Positions 21,703 to 28,939 of a stretch of 64,000 bases of DNA are shown piece by piece. This DNA is from a virus. The notes beneath the pieces were generated by a model that searched no databases, had not been told where the DNA came from, and was given only the letters and a program-made list of their open reading frames with translations. The stretch lies in IMG/VR virus record IMGVR_UViG_3300021471_000006, positions 45,486 through 109,485 of that record; one strand, 5' to 3'. The position numbers were made by a program, and so were the translations under genes. Within the stretch, counting starts at the first letter, position 1. Every line of letters starts with the position of its first letter.

Positions 21703-21945
21703 ATGAAAACTCCAAAATTTAAAGTAGGAGATTTGCTCAGATGTAAAAAAATTCGAATAAAAAATGACTATGCTGGAGAGGGATATGAAGAAGGTCTTAT
21801 TATTAAGGTTGAAGAAGTTGTTGTATATTCAGATGTGGTTGTATATTTTCCCGGGAAAAACGGTGACGGGGTTTTTGAACGTTTTTTAGAATATGATAAA
21901 ATAAATAATTGGAGGCAAGTAATATGTCAGAAGGAAAAGAATTGA
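21703..21945 (+). CDS. SH3-like small protein with W-tail
   Basis: 80 residues: KFKVGDLLRCKKIRIKNDYAGEGYEEGLIIKVEEVVVY and the tail KINNWRQVICQKEKN. The tail codons AATTGGAGGCAAGTAATATG contain both ribosome site and start of the next gene. Confidence 0.6.
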   Translation: MKTPKFKVGDLLRCKKIRIKNDYAGEGYEEGLIIKVEEVVVYSDVVVYFPGKNGDGVFERFLEYDKINNWRQVICQKEKN

Positions 21946-22868
21946 AAGTTGCTTTAAAGGAAGAGCCTTTAAAGCCACAGAAAAGATTAAGCCCCACAAG
22001 TATTAATACTTACTTTGAATGTCCTAGAAAGTATTTTTATACTTATATAGCTAAAATTAAGATAAAACCTAGTATTCACTTGGTAAAGGGAATGGTAGTG
22101 CATAAAGCACTAGAAGATTTCTTTAGAGGTTACAGAAAGAATTTAGAAGAACATATGGTTAAGAGGCTGGAAAACGCTTGGAAAAAACATTATAAAGACC
22201 TTAGAGATTTGGAATTACCAGCTGAGGAACTGGAAACGGCAAAAGAAGATTGTTTAGGAATGGTAACAGAATATTACATCGCCTTAGATAGAAAGATGAA
22301 GATGTTACAAAAAGTAGGAAAAGCAAGTAACGAGGCACACGCATATTACTTATTGAAGCCCAAGTTCAGAGAACTTTGGATAGAAGATAAGGACTTGCAT
22401 TTGTGTGGATATATAGACAGAGTACATCAGGACTATGACGGAATAGTAACACTTGGAGATTACAAAACAAGCAGTAAATACGGTGTGGGATTAGAAAGCA
22501 AATATAAAAGACAATTAGCCTTATACTCTCTTCTGTACGCAAATAAAGAGAAGAGTTTGCCCCACTATGTTGCAGTTATTTTTCTGCGATATGGAGAGGA
22601 ATACCTTCTCGAGGTGACACCATCGCTCCTAAAATTAGCACGTGAAACTGTTAGATATGTTTACGGGCATACTCGTTCTGTTGATATAGAAGACTATCCC
22701 CTTAAGGAGGGGAAGTTATGTCGGTGGTGCACCTTTAATAAGATTTGCTCTGGAGAGGAAGAATGGGAGAAAGTTCTGAGGGAGCAGAAACTAAAGAAAA
22801 TTGTAGAGGAACGAGAGAAAAAAGAAAAGAAAGAAAAATCTAAAAAGGTAGAGGAAGATGTTTTATGA
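21924..22868 (+). CDS. RecB/Cas4-like PD-(D/E)XK nuclease
   Basis: ATG 21924 behind GGAGG. 314 residues with the RecB-family nuclease pattern: SPTSINTYFECPRKYFY, GMVVHKALEDFF, GYIDRV...LGDYKTS (Asp and D-x-K), QLALYSLLY, and C-terminal CRWCTFNKIC. The first Cys plus the C-terminal three are the usual [4Fe-4S] ligands of Cas4 and AddB-type nucleases. Typical viral roles are exonuclease work in recombination or replication. The ending is a Lys/Glu-rich helix. Confidence 0.8.
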   Translation: MSEGKELKVALKEEPLKPQKRLSPTSINTYFECPRKYFYTYIAKIKIKPSIHLVKGMVVHKALEDFFRGYRKNLEEHMVKRLENAWKKHYKDLRDLELPAEELETAKEDCLGMVTEYYIALDRKMKMLQKVGKASNEAHAYYLLKPKFRELWIEDKDLHLCGYIDRVHQDYDGIVTLGDYKTSSKYGVGLESKYKRQLALYSLLYANKEKSLPHYVAVIFLRYGEEYLLEVTPSLLKLARETVRYVYGHTRSVDIEDYPLKEGKLCRWCTFNKICSGEEEWEKVLREQKLKKIVEEREKKEKKEKSKKVEEDVL

Positions 22869-23058
22869 CCAAATGACCATTACTGTAATGTGGTGGCTTA
22901 TCTTTTCAGGAATGATATTTTGGATATTAATACTTTCAGTATTAATAGAAGAATATAAATATGAATTAAAGGAATATTGGAATATCCTTTGTTCATTACT
23001 CAAACTTTGGAAGAAAAGACCCGAGAAAATTAAATCGTGGAGGAAGAGAATAGAATGA
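22858..23058 (+). CDS. Membrane protein with W-tail (66 aa)
   Basis: ATGTTTTATGA overlap start. One strong membrane helix (MWWLIFSGMIFWILILSVLI), a short linker, then the tail EKIKSWRKRIE. This is the third type of protein that carries the tail, and it would place the motif at a membrane. Confidence 0.6.
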   Translation: MFYDQMTITVMWWLIFSGMIFWILILSVLIEEYKYELKEYWNILCSLLKLWKKRPEKIKSWRKRIE

Positions 23059-23348
23059 AATTCAAAGTTGGAGATAAAGTAAATGTTATAGATTATATAA
23101 ATGTCGATATTTCAACGGGGAGAATAGAGAAAGTGCCTGTTGAAGATATAGAATACCCCTGGGCAAAAGTAATAGAGGAGAAAATTGAATGTGAAATAAA
23201 AAACATTGAGAAAGAGGAGAACTATCCATATATTGTTAAGGTTTATATTCCAGAGGATGACGACTATTATAGTGAGGGTTTTACAGAAACGGAACTAGAG
23301 CATATTAAGATTAAAAATTGGAAACTAAAATTGGAAGGGCGTTTGTAA
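23055..23348 (+). CDS. SH3/KOW-like protein with W-tail (97 aa)
   Basis: ATGA start at 23055. KFKVGDKVNVIDYINVDISTGRIEKV and a long strand-rich core, ending IKIKNWKLKLEGRL. No gene follows at once (tRNA genes do), so here the tail is not needed as a ribosome site. Confidence 0.6.
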   Translation: MKFKVGDKVNVIDYINVDISTGRIEKVPVEDIEYPWAKVIEEKIECEIKNIEKEENYPYIVKVYIPEDDDYYSEGFTETELEHIKIKNWKLKLEGRL

Positions 23349-23370
23349 TGCCCCAATAGTAAAATAAATG

Positions 23371-23439
23371 GGAGGAGTCTAGTTCAATAGGCAGAACATC
23401 TTGTTAGAAGGTTAAGGGTTCGAGTCCCTTGGCTCCTCG
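23371..23439 (+). tRNA. Unusual compact tRNA-like gene
   Basis: A helix GAGGAGTC/GGCTCCTC, a canonical D-arm (TA-GTTC-AATAGGCA-GAAC-A, with the GG pair and A14/A21) and a T-arm AAGGG-TTCGAGT-CCCTT are clear. Between D- and T-arms there are only 16 bases, folding as ATCTT-GTTAG-AAGGT, instead of about 22. The anticodon arm is short and a variable loop is missing, so the anticodon cannot be assigned. It is either a deleted tRNA or a tRNA-like RNA. No CCA is encoded. Confidence 0.5.
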
Positions 23440-23465
23440 CCTATCGATTTAGATTTTGGGGACAC

Positions 23466-23538
23466 GGGCTGTAGGTGAAGATGGCGTCACGCCCGCCTTG
23501 CAAGCGGGAGACGGGGAGTTCGAGTCTCCCACAGTCCA
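23466..23538 (+). tRNA. tRNA-Ala (anticodon TGC)
   Basis: A complete 73-base cloverleaf: acceptor GGGCTGT/ACAGTCC, D-arm GTGA/TCAC, anticodon stem CCCGC/GCGGG with loop CTTGCAA (anticodon TGC), variable AGACG, T-arm GGGAG/CTCCC with TTCGAGT, discriminator A. Position 3:70 is G:T, the G:U pair that identifies alanine tRNAs. Position 8 is A instead of the usual T. CCA is not encoded. Confidence 0.9.
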
Positions 23539-23555
23539 CTTTAGAGGTAAATAAA

Positions 23556-24083
23556 ATGATATGGTTCACCGCAGATTATCATCTCGGACACAAGAACATT
23601 ATAAAGTATTGTGAACGCCCTTTTAAGAATGTAAAGGAGATGGACAAAACTATTATAAGAAATCATAATTCACGAGTGAAACCAAACGATACGGTTTATT
23701 TTTTGGGAGACTTTTGTTTTAGAAACACTAATAAGGATAGAAAAGCAGAACGATACATTAAAAAACTTAACGGAAGATTTGTCTTTATAAGAGGTAACCA
23801 CGATAACAATAACTCTTTAAAGACTAGACTTTATGCCTGTATAATAAATATGGGGAATATGTCCATTTTTTTAGTTCATAATCCTATAAATTATATGAAG
23901 AACTATCATATGACGTTTCACGGGCACGTTCACGGATTATGGAAGTTCAAATACGAAAAAGATAATCACCCGTTGGTAAATGTAGGCGTAGATGTATGGA
24001 ACTTTATGCCTGTTACGTTTAATGAGATTATGAAAGAGTTTCAAAGGTGGAAGAAAATAGAAAACCAATATTTAAAAAAATAG
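23556..24083 (+). CDS. Calcineurin-like metallophosphoesterase
   Basis: The ATG at 23556 follows AGAGGTAA; the frame upstream runs through the tRNA gene. 175 residues with all metal motifs: TADYHLGH, LGDFCF, RGNHD, and HGHVHG near the C-terminus. Such compact phosphoesterases are frequent in phages and act on nucleotides or nucleic acid ends; the substrate here is unknown. Confidence 0.8.
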   Translation: MIWFTADYHLGHKNIIKYCERPFKNVKEMDKTIIRNHNSRVKPNDTVYFLGDFCFRNTNKDRKAERYIKKLNGRFVFIRGNHDNNNSLKTRLYACIINMGNMSIFLVHNPINYMKNYHMTFHGHVHGLWKFKYEKDNHPLVNVGVDVWNFMPVTFNEIMKEFQRWKKIENQYLKK

Positions 24084-24096
24084 AGGTGAAATACAA

Positions 24097-24426
24097 ATGA
24101 AAAAGAAACATAAAATACTAAAGTATGAACCCAGCAAATCTTGGAAATTTAGACAAGAGTGGGGACGAAAAGGCTATGAACTGATTAACATAACACCGCT
24201 TTGTGAAGCAAAATTAGGAGTCAGCGGAAGCTGTAACGACTTTAATGAACCCGATGAAAGCATACATCATATACAATTATGGTATAGGGACGAAGTAATA
24301 GCAAATATAGTAGATGGAATAGAAATTATAGACGAAGATAAATATTGTTACTTTCTAACCGACAAATGGAAAGGAGACAAGATTTCGGATTTTATAATAT
24401 TTAGAAAAGTGAGTAAACCAATATGA
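24097..24426 (+). CDS. Unknown 109-residue protein
   Basis: The ATG at 24097 follows GAGGTGA. Strand-rich with several Trp and Cys (GYELINITPLCEAKLG... IHHIQLWYRDEVIANIVDGIEII). No family recognised. Ends in an ATGA overlap. Confidence 0.5.
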   Translation: MKKKHKILKYEPSKSWKFRQEWGRKGYELINITPLCEAKLGVSGSCNDFNEPDESIHHIQLWYRDEVIANIVDGIEIIDEDKYCYFLTDKWKGDKISDFIIFRKVSKPI

Positions 24427-24623
24427 GAACAATTGAAGGATTTATGATAAAAGTTAGTTGCTCTAGATGTGGAACATATCTTTACACCCACGACGATATT
24501 AGAGGACTTAGACAAGAGTTAGAATTGTTTCCGCTTGTTTGTGGAAAATGTGGTTTTAATGAAAGAATAAAGGCAAGAACTGTTCATAGAAGAATACTAG
24601 ACGGTGCTATGGTGGAGGCGTAA
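24423..24623 (+). CDS. Zinc-ribbon protein (66 aa)
   Basis: ATGA start; CSRC and CGKC pairs about 28 residues apart. A later ATG at 24444 is also possible. Confidence 0.5.
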   Translation: MRTIEGFMIKVSCSRCGTYLYTHDDIRGLRQELELFPLVCGKCGFNERIKARTVHRRILDGAMVEA

Positions 24624-24624
24624 A

Positions 24625-25185
24625 ATGAAAACGTGGGAACAGAGAAGAGAGAAGGCAATAAGAGACGGCTGTTATTCTCTTAATGAGACCTCTAGAATAA
24701 AATTAGCATTATCTTTTAAAGAGATAAAAGAAAGGCTAAAAGATAAAGAGATATTTAGGGAGTCCACGTTTGAGGGCGTTGTACGACACTTAAAAAGTGA
24801 GGTCTATTTAAAGAGAATTAGAAACACTAAAAAGGATTTGACGGAAGGAATGTTTGACTATGAGATTAGTTTAAGAGAAATGTTCCAAAAATTATTTTGG
24901 GAAGAATATGTTTATAGCTACGACATTTGGGACGATACTGATTTAAAACAAGTTCAAAAACGGGCTGAAATCTTAACAAAGATAAAAAACTTTCTAGATA
25001 AGAACCCAAAGTATCTAGAATATTGTGGGAGCAGATACCAAAATTCGGAACTATGGAATAAAATTAAAAGATTAACGGGAATGACTCTCTCTATGAGAGC
25101 CTGGGGCGGTTTGATGGCAGCCTATATGAACTCTAAAATAGAAAAAAGAAAGTACGATTATATGAGTTACTATTATAATTGGTGA
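24625..25185 (+). CDS. Unknown 186-residue helical protein
   Basis: The ATG at 24625 follows GGAGGCG. It begins MKTWEQRREKAIRDG, which resembles the W motif placed at the N-terminus, and continues as a mainly helical, aromatic-rich protein (LREMFQKLFWEEYVYSYDIW). No family recognised. Confidence 0.5.
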   Translation: MKTWEQRREKAIRDGCYSLNETSRIKLALSFKEIKERLKDKEIFRESTFEGVVRHLKSEVYLKRIRNTKKDLTEGMFDYEISLREMFQKLFWEEYVYSYDIWDDTDLKQVQKRAEILTKIKNFLDKNPKYLEYCGSRYQNSELWNKIKRLTGMTLSMRAWGGLMAAYMNSKIEKRKYDYMSYYYNW

Positions 25186-25190
25186 ACGAA

Positions 25191-25394
25191 ATGGAAGATA
25201 AAATGAAAGAATTTTGGGACAAATATGTAGAGGACGAATTACATAAAGAGAAAACTCTTGAACCGATAATTAAGAATATAGAGAAAATATTTACAGTAAA
25301 GAACATAAAAACTAGAAGGCAAGCTCTAGCTCTTATTTTAAGAGGCTATTTTGATGATTTATTAGAATATTGTAATCAGTTTGAGGAAGAATGA
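25191..25394 (+). CDS. Small helical protein, paralogue of 34364 (67 aa)
   Basis: ATG 25191 behind GGTGA. FWDKYVEDELHKEKTLEPIIKNIEKIF... RQALALILRGYFDDLLEY aligns along its length with the protein at 34364-34576 (FWKEYYESDL... KPIVENIEKALYI... NALTTILNGYFEDLVNF). Function unknown. Confidence 0.55.
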   Translation: MEDKMKEFWDKYVEDELHKEKTLEPIIKNIEKIFTVKNIKTRRQALALILRGYFDDLLEYCNQFEEE

Positions 25395-25642
25395 AAACAA
25401 TTAAAGAAATTTTATTCTGTTGGTTATTGGGCTATCACAAGATAGAACAAAGGAGTCTTACAGTTAAAGAGAGAGAACAAGATATAAACATTAGTTGGTT
25501 TTTCTGTCCTATCTGTGAACATAATTTCTTTGCTTATGAAGAAGATGAAGAGGAGTATGAATTACAGATGAACGTAAGTGAGAAACTTACCGACCAATTA
25601 TTTATAGACAGGGTTTTAGGTGATAAAATATGGAGGAAGTAG
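25391..25642 (+). CDS. Small Cys-containing protein (83 aa)
   Basis: ATGA start. Hydrophobic start (ILFCWLLGYH), a single CPIC pair and an acidic middle. Resembles half of a zinc ribbon. It ends DKIWRK, which overlaps the ribosome site of the next gene. Confidence 0.5.
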   Translation: MKTIKEILFCWLLGYHKIEQRSLTVKEREQDINISWFFCPICEHNFFAYEEDEEEYELQMNVSEKLTDQLFIDRVLGDKIWRK

Positions 25643-25866
25643 TATTAGAATATATTGATGATACGGATAGAGTTGCTGTAGTTCCCGTTTATGATAAAGA
25701 AACCAAATCAATAGGAAGTCCCATAGAGGTTACAACAAAGTTTGACGCAGAAGAAAAGTATTCTGTGATAGGTTATATAATAGACGGCGAAGTACAGTTG
25801 CACGAAGAAACGGAAGACTACGAAATAGACTATTATTCGGAATTTGGAATAGAAGAAGATGACTAA
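25630..25866 (+). CDS. Small acidic protein (78 aa)
   Basis: ATG 25630 behind AGGTGATAA. Strand-rich and acidic (VVLEYIDDTDRVAVVPVYDKETKSIGSPIEV... EEDD). Unknown. Confidence 0.5.
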   Translation: MEEVVLEYIDDTDRVAVVPVYDKETKSIGSPIEVTTKFDAEEKYSVIGYIIDGEVQLHEETEDYEIDYYSEFGIEEDD

Positions 25867-26086
25867 AAAACCTAAGTTTAGAATCGGAGATAGAGTTGTC
25901 GTAGCCCGCAACAAGTTCAATGGGGGCGACTATCCAATAGGAACAGAACTAGTTGTAAAAGAGATTTTATCTGACTCAATAGCGGGTATTTACTGTTATT
26001 TCTTTATAAACAAATATATAGGAGTATATGAGCCCAATCTAGAGTTGGCAAAAATATCTTCTTGGAAAAAAGTTATTTGTCCTTAG
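25859..26086 (+). CDS. SH3-like small protein with W-tail (75 aa)
   Basis: KFRIGDRVVVARNKFNGGDYPIGTELVVKEIL is a clear member of the SH3/KOW-like family; the tail is AKISSWKKVICP. The next gene has its own promoter, so the tail is again not a ribosome site. Confidence 0.6.
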   Translation: MTKKPKFRIGDRVVVARNKFNGGDYPIGTELVVKEILSDSIAGIYCYFFINKYIGVYEPNLELAKISSWKKVICP

Positions 26087-26097
26087 TCCTATTCCTA

Positions 26098-26114
26098 AAC
26101 GAAACATTTATATA
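26098..26114 (+). promoter_or_regulatory. TATA promoter of the 26149 gene
   Basis: AACGAAACATTTATATA, BRE plus TATA, with a leader that contains GGTGAG before ATG 26149. Confidence 0.7.
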
Positions 26115-26148
26115 GTTAAAGATTTATTATTATTTCTATGGTGAGTTT

Positions 26149-26433
26149 ATGGCTAGACTTAAAGCACTTGATAAGGCATTTCTTTTAGTTAAAAATGAAA
26201 ATGTTTTTAACAGCAGTGAGACGCCTAACTACGAATATTGGATAGTGAAAGGCAATGGTAGACCCACTTATGATGTTATTTACCATAAGAGAAAAGACAT
26301 TTACACTTGCGGATGTAAGAATATGCGATTACTGCCCTGTAGTCATATATTAGCAGTTAAGATAGTTAAAGGGGAAATAAATGGAAAAAATAATAAGACC
26401 TATAAAAGAAATAGTTTGGAACTTGTTCTTTAG
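26149..26433 (+). CDS. SWIM zinc-finger protein (94 aa)
   Basis: YTCGCKNMRLLPCSHILAVKIV has the C-x-C-x(n)-C-x-H pattern of SWIM fingers. The N-terminal half is a strand-rich domain. SWIM proteins bind DNA or proteins and often work in recombination. Its end overlaps the next gene by 53 bases. Confidence 0.7.
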   Translation: MARLKALDKAFLLVKNENVFNSSETPNYEYWIVKGNGRPTYDVIYHKRKDIYTCGCKNMRLLPCSHILAVKIVKGEINGKNNKTYKRNSLELVL

Positions 26434-27196
26434 GAACGATATCGTATTTGTACAAAACCATTATGTTCCGGCACAACAATTACAGTTAATAGCAGAATTA
26501 GAAACTACCTTAGATATGGTAAAACAATTACAGAAAAATTCAGAAGAAGAAAACAAGGAACTAGAAAAGTATATTACAGAACTTGAGGAAAAAATTAGAG
26601 TACTTAAAAACGAAGAACGAACAGTTACCAAACCCGAGTGGCTAAAGTATGCTAGTGTTTTCATTCCGAAGGTTATAGTGCCTTCAAAATACGGAGACAG
26701 AACAGTTTCTATACAACCTAATGATATATATACAAGTTCTAACAGAATAAGAAATATAGTAGCACAAAATAAATGGAAGAAACTTTATATGTCCGACAAG
26801 AAAGCCTGTGCTTATGAAATTTGGAAATATGTAATAAAGGCTATAAAATACGAACTAGATAAGTCAGAGGATTGGAGATATAGTCCTACTACACTAGCAT
26901 ATGAGAAAGGTGATTGTGAAGACGGAACCATACTATTTCTAGACCTTGCTAAAGAAGCCGGTTTTAAGGCGGATGAAGTTTTTAATGGACTGGGGTGGGT
27001 AAAAACCAATAGTGGAAACTTTGGACACTCCTTTCCAATATTAAACTATGGAGAAGGCTGGTTTATTTATGAAACTACCATTGACTATGTGCCAAGCTCT
27101 CCTATGAAGTTCGACGGAAGTAACTATGACGCTTCTTTTGGAGTAGTGAATTGGAGATTTGCTGGAAAGATAAACAATTCCAAGCAACAAATATAG
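26381..27196 (+). CDS. Transglutaminase-like cysteine protein with coiled coil
   Basis: 271 residues. Residues 30-80 are a coiled coil; residues about 140-240 have the transglutaminase/BTLCP-type core: GDCEDGTILFLDLAKEAG (Cys179), GHSFPIL (His216), FIYETT (Glu231). The Cys-His-acid triad appears intact. These enzymes are cysteine peptidases or amide transferases. It might be virion-associated or could act on isopeptide bonds; the substrate is unknown. Confidence 0.65.
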   Translation: MEKIIRPIKEIVWNLFFRNDIVFVQNHYVPAQQLQLIAELETTLDMVKQLQKNSEEENKELEKYITELEEKIRVLKNEERTVTKPEWLKYASVFIPKVIVPSKYGDRTVSIQPNDIYTSSNRIRNIVAQNKWKKLYMSDKKACAYEIWKYVIKAIKYELDKSEDWRYSPTTLAYEKGDCEDGTILFLDLAKEAGFKADEVFNGLGWVKTNSGNFGHSFPILNYGEGWFIYETTIDYVPSSPMKFDGSNYDASFGVVNWRFAGKINNSKQQI

Positions 27197-27205
27197 GTGA
27201 GAAGA

Positions 27206-27340
27206 ATGGTTAAAGAAAAGATACACCGTGGAAAGGCTAAACAATCTGCTATAAACGAATTGTGGAAAGAACACGAAAAGAAAGAGAAAGAGAAACAACG
27301 AAAAATAAAGCGATTTAAAGCATATAAAATTTTAGACTAG
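27206..27340 (+). CDS. Small basic protein (44 aa)
   Basis: ATG 27206 behind AGGTGAG. Almost entirely Lys/Glu-rich helix (KEHEKKEKEKQRKIKRFKAYKIL). Unknown. Confidence 0.5.
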   Translation: MVKEKIHRGKAKQSAINELWKEHEKKEKEKQRKIKRFKAYKILD

Positions 27341-27600
27341 TATTTATACTAGAAAGAAAAAATAATTGAGTTTTGGTATGTTTACCTGCTCCCAGTGGCA
27401 AAATTATGAAACAGTTGATTACCAATGAGAAAAACACACCATTTAATAAACATCTTTAATAATATATGTATGTTGTTAATAGTAGTTATAACAGTATTAA
27501 GAATGTTTTAACAACCTATATATGTTTTAAGACTAGTTATATATTTTTAACGAACAGTTATATAACATCGTTGATGGCGTTATTCGTCATATAACTAAGG
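27341..27600. other. AT-rich non-coding region
   Basis: About 260 bases with no gene that I can support. It contains several (A)GTTATATA and TATATATG elements and several possible TATA boxes for the 27614 gene, none close to the consensus. Confidence 0.4.
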
Positions 27601-27613
27601 GAGGCGATTCATT

Positions 27614-27862
27614 TTGGGAATACCGGAAACATTTGAAGTCATTTGGAGCGGCTGTAACCATACAGAGAAAGAACGTGGCTCTGTCTTTGATGGTGATTAT
27701 AACCGTTTCTGTGCTAAATGTGGCAATCTATTGACAGGCACTTGGCAGTGTATTTTGTGTAATGTAAAGCCAATTAAGATAGACATAGATGTCGAAAAGA
27801 TAAAAGCACAACTAGAGATTTGTCCTAAGTGTGGAGAATTTTTTAATTATCAACTTAGATAG
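27614..27862 (+). CDS. Zinc-finger protein (82 aa)
   Basis: TTG start at 27614 behind GGGAGGCGA. Three Cys pairs: CAKC, CILC and CPKC plus a lone Cys-His, so one or two zinc sites. Unknown role. Confidence 0.5.
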   Translation: MGIPETFEVIWSGCNHTEKERGSVFDGDYNRFCAKCGNLLTGTWQCILCNVKPIKIDIDVEKIKAQLEICPKCGEFFNYQLR

Positions 27863-27866
27863 GACA

Positions 27867-28106
27867 ATGGACGAGATTTTAACATTAGAGGAAACAGTAC
27901 GGCTTCTTCTAGAAGAGAAAATAGAGTTTGTTGATTTTCTTAGCGGACCGCCCCAAATAAGACTTTTTGAGCACAATACGTGCCACTATTATAGACTTAA
28001 TCTGGACAGGAGACCATTGGTTTATGAACATTATGCTTCCCATTATGTAGGTGAGATGAATGAAAAAACAGGAAAGAATAAATCAGGCTATGAGATTATT
28101 GAATAG
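27867..28106 (+). CDS. Unknown small protein (79 aa)
   Basis: The ATG at 27867 lies shortly after the preceding stop, behind AGGACA. Helix then strands (ILTLEETVRLLLEEKIEFVDFLSGPPQIRLFEH). No family recognised. Confidence 0.45.
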   Translation: MDEILTLEETVRLLLEEKIEFVDFLSGPPQIRLFEHNTCHYYRLNLDRRPLVYEHYASHYVGEMNEKTGKNKSGYEIIE

Positions 28107-28419
28107 TTCTTTTAGGACCGACTTTAATTCTATTAGATTAAACACACACAACACTTTAGAACACGAAATAAGTAAACTTATAGAAGCTTATAGACTTATT
28201 AAAGATGATAAGAAGAAAGTTATTACAGAGGCGATATTCCATAATGGAACTAGAGCGGACATATTTATTCCAGAGGACTTTAGAGTGATAGAAATTCTAC
28301 ACTCTGAAAAGGAAGCAGAGGCTCTAGAAAAGACTGGAACATATCCTGAACAACTTGATATTACTCTTAAGACAAGTGAAGAGGTTTTAAAAAATGCCGG
28401 AAATTTATTTTACCAATGA
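28060..28419 (+). CDS. Unknown 119-residue protein
   Basis: ATG 28060 behind GGTGAG, overlapping the previous gene by 47 bases. Helical start, then strands (KVITEAIFHNGTRADIFIPEDFRVIEILHSE), in the style of a nuclease- or ferredoxin-like core, but no motif is clear. Confidence 0.45.
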   Translation: MKKQERINQAMRLLNSSFRTDFNSIRLNTHNTLEHEISKLIEAYRLIKDDKKKVITEAIFHNGTRADIFIPEDFRVIEILHSEKEAEALEKTGTYPEQLDITLKTSEEVLKNAGNLFYQ

Positions 28420-28747
28420 TAGAAGCATAATTGATACTTTTTATGACTTTTATTTAACGGACAATATTTCTTCTCAAGAAACAGCTGAAACTGATAATAT
28501 TTTAAGTAAATTAACAGAGAAATACGGGCTTGCAAACATATATATAGATTTTGATTTAACACAAGAGATAATCAATATTACTTGCGTATCAAAAGAGAAT
28601 ACCGCTTATAAGACTGGGATAACAATGCGATTATATAATGAGGCGATGGACAAGATACATTTAATTGAGAACAGTATTAAAAAAGCTGTGCATTTTTTAG
28701 ACATTTCTAAAAAAATCTCTTGGAGAGAAATAATAGAGAGGCGATGA
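28394..28747 (+). CDS. Unknown protein with W-tail (117 aa)
   Basis: Mixed strand-helix protein of unknown fold (ANIYIDFDLTQEIINITCVSKENTAYKTGITMRL) that ends DISKKISWREIIERR. Fourth type of protein with this tail. Confidence 0.5.
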   Translation: MPEIYFTNDRSIIDTFYDFYLTDNISSQETAETDNILSKLTEKYGLANIYIDFDLTQEIINITCVSKENTAYKTGITMRLYNEAMDKIHLIENSIKKAVHFLDISKKISWREIIERR

Positions 28748-28750
28748 AAA

Positions 28751-28939
28751 GTGAAAGAAATACAATGTAAACACTATAAGGGAGATGGTTATGGATATGA
28801 AATAAGTAAGGAAGAAAAGTTATTTCTATGTAATCAATGCCACTTAAATCTAGTAAAGGAACTGTTTGGACAGGTGGCTATAGAATATTTCATATCAGAT
28901 TTCTTTAAAAACAAAGAGGTGAGAGAAAATTCTGATTAG
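28751..28939 (+). CDS. Small zinc protein (62 aa)
   Basis: GTG start at 28751 behind GAGGCGATG. C-x-H and CNQCH sites suggest one zinc; the rest is helical. Confidence 0.45.
   Translation: MKEIQCKHYKGDGYGYEISKEEKLFLCNQCHLNLVKELFGQVAIEYFISDFFKNKEVRENSD

Noticed and set aside
23371-23439. Reading the compact tRNA-like gene as an ochre suppressor (TTA in the loop)
   Set aside because: A seven-base loop needs G at position 33 and leaves no variable loop, so an anticodon cannot be assigned safely.
23475-23555. Start of the phosphoesterase gene at 23475
   Set aside because: The stretch is the tRNA-Ala gene; the ATG at 23556 with AGAGGTAA starts the phosphoesterase fold.
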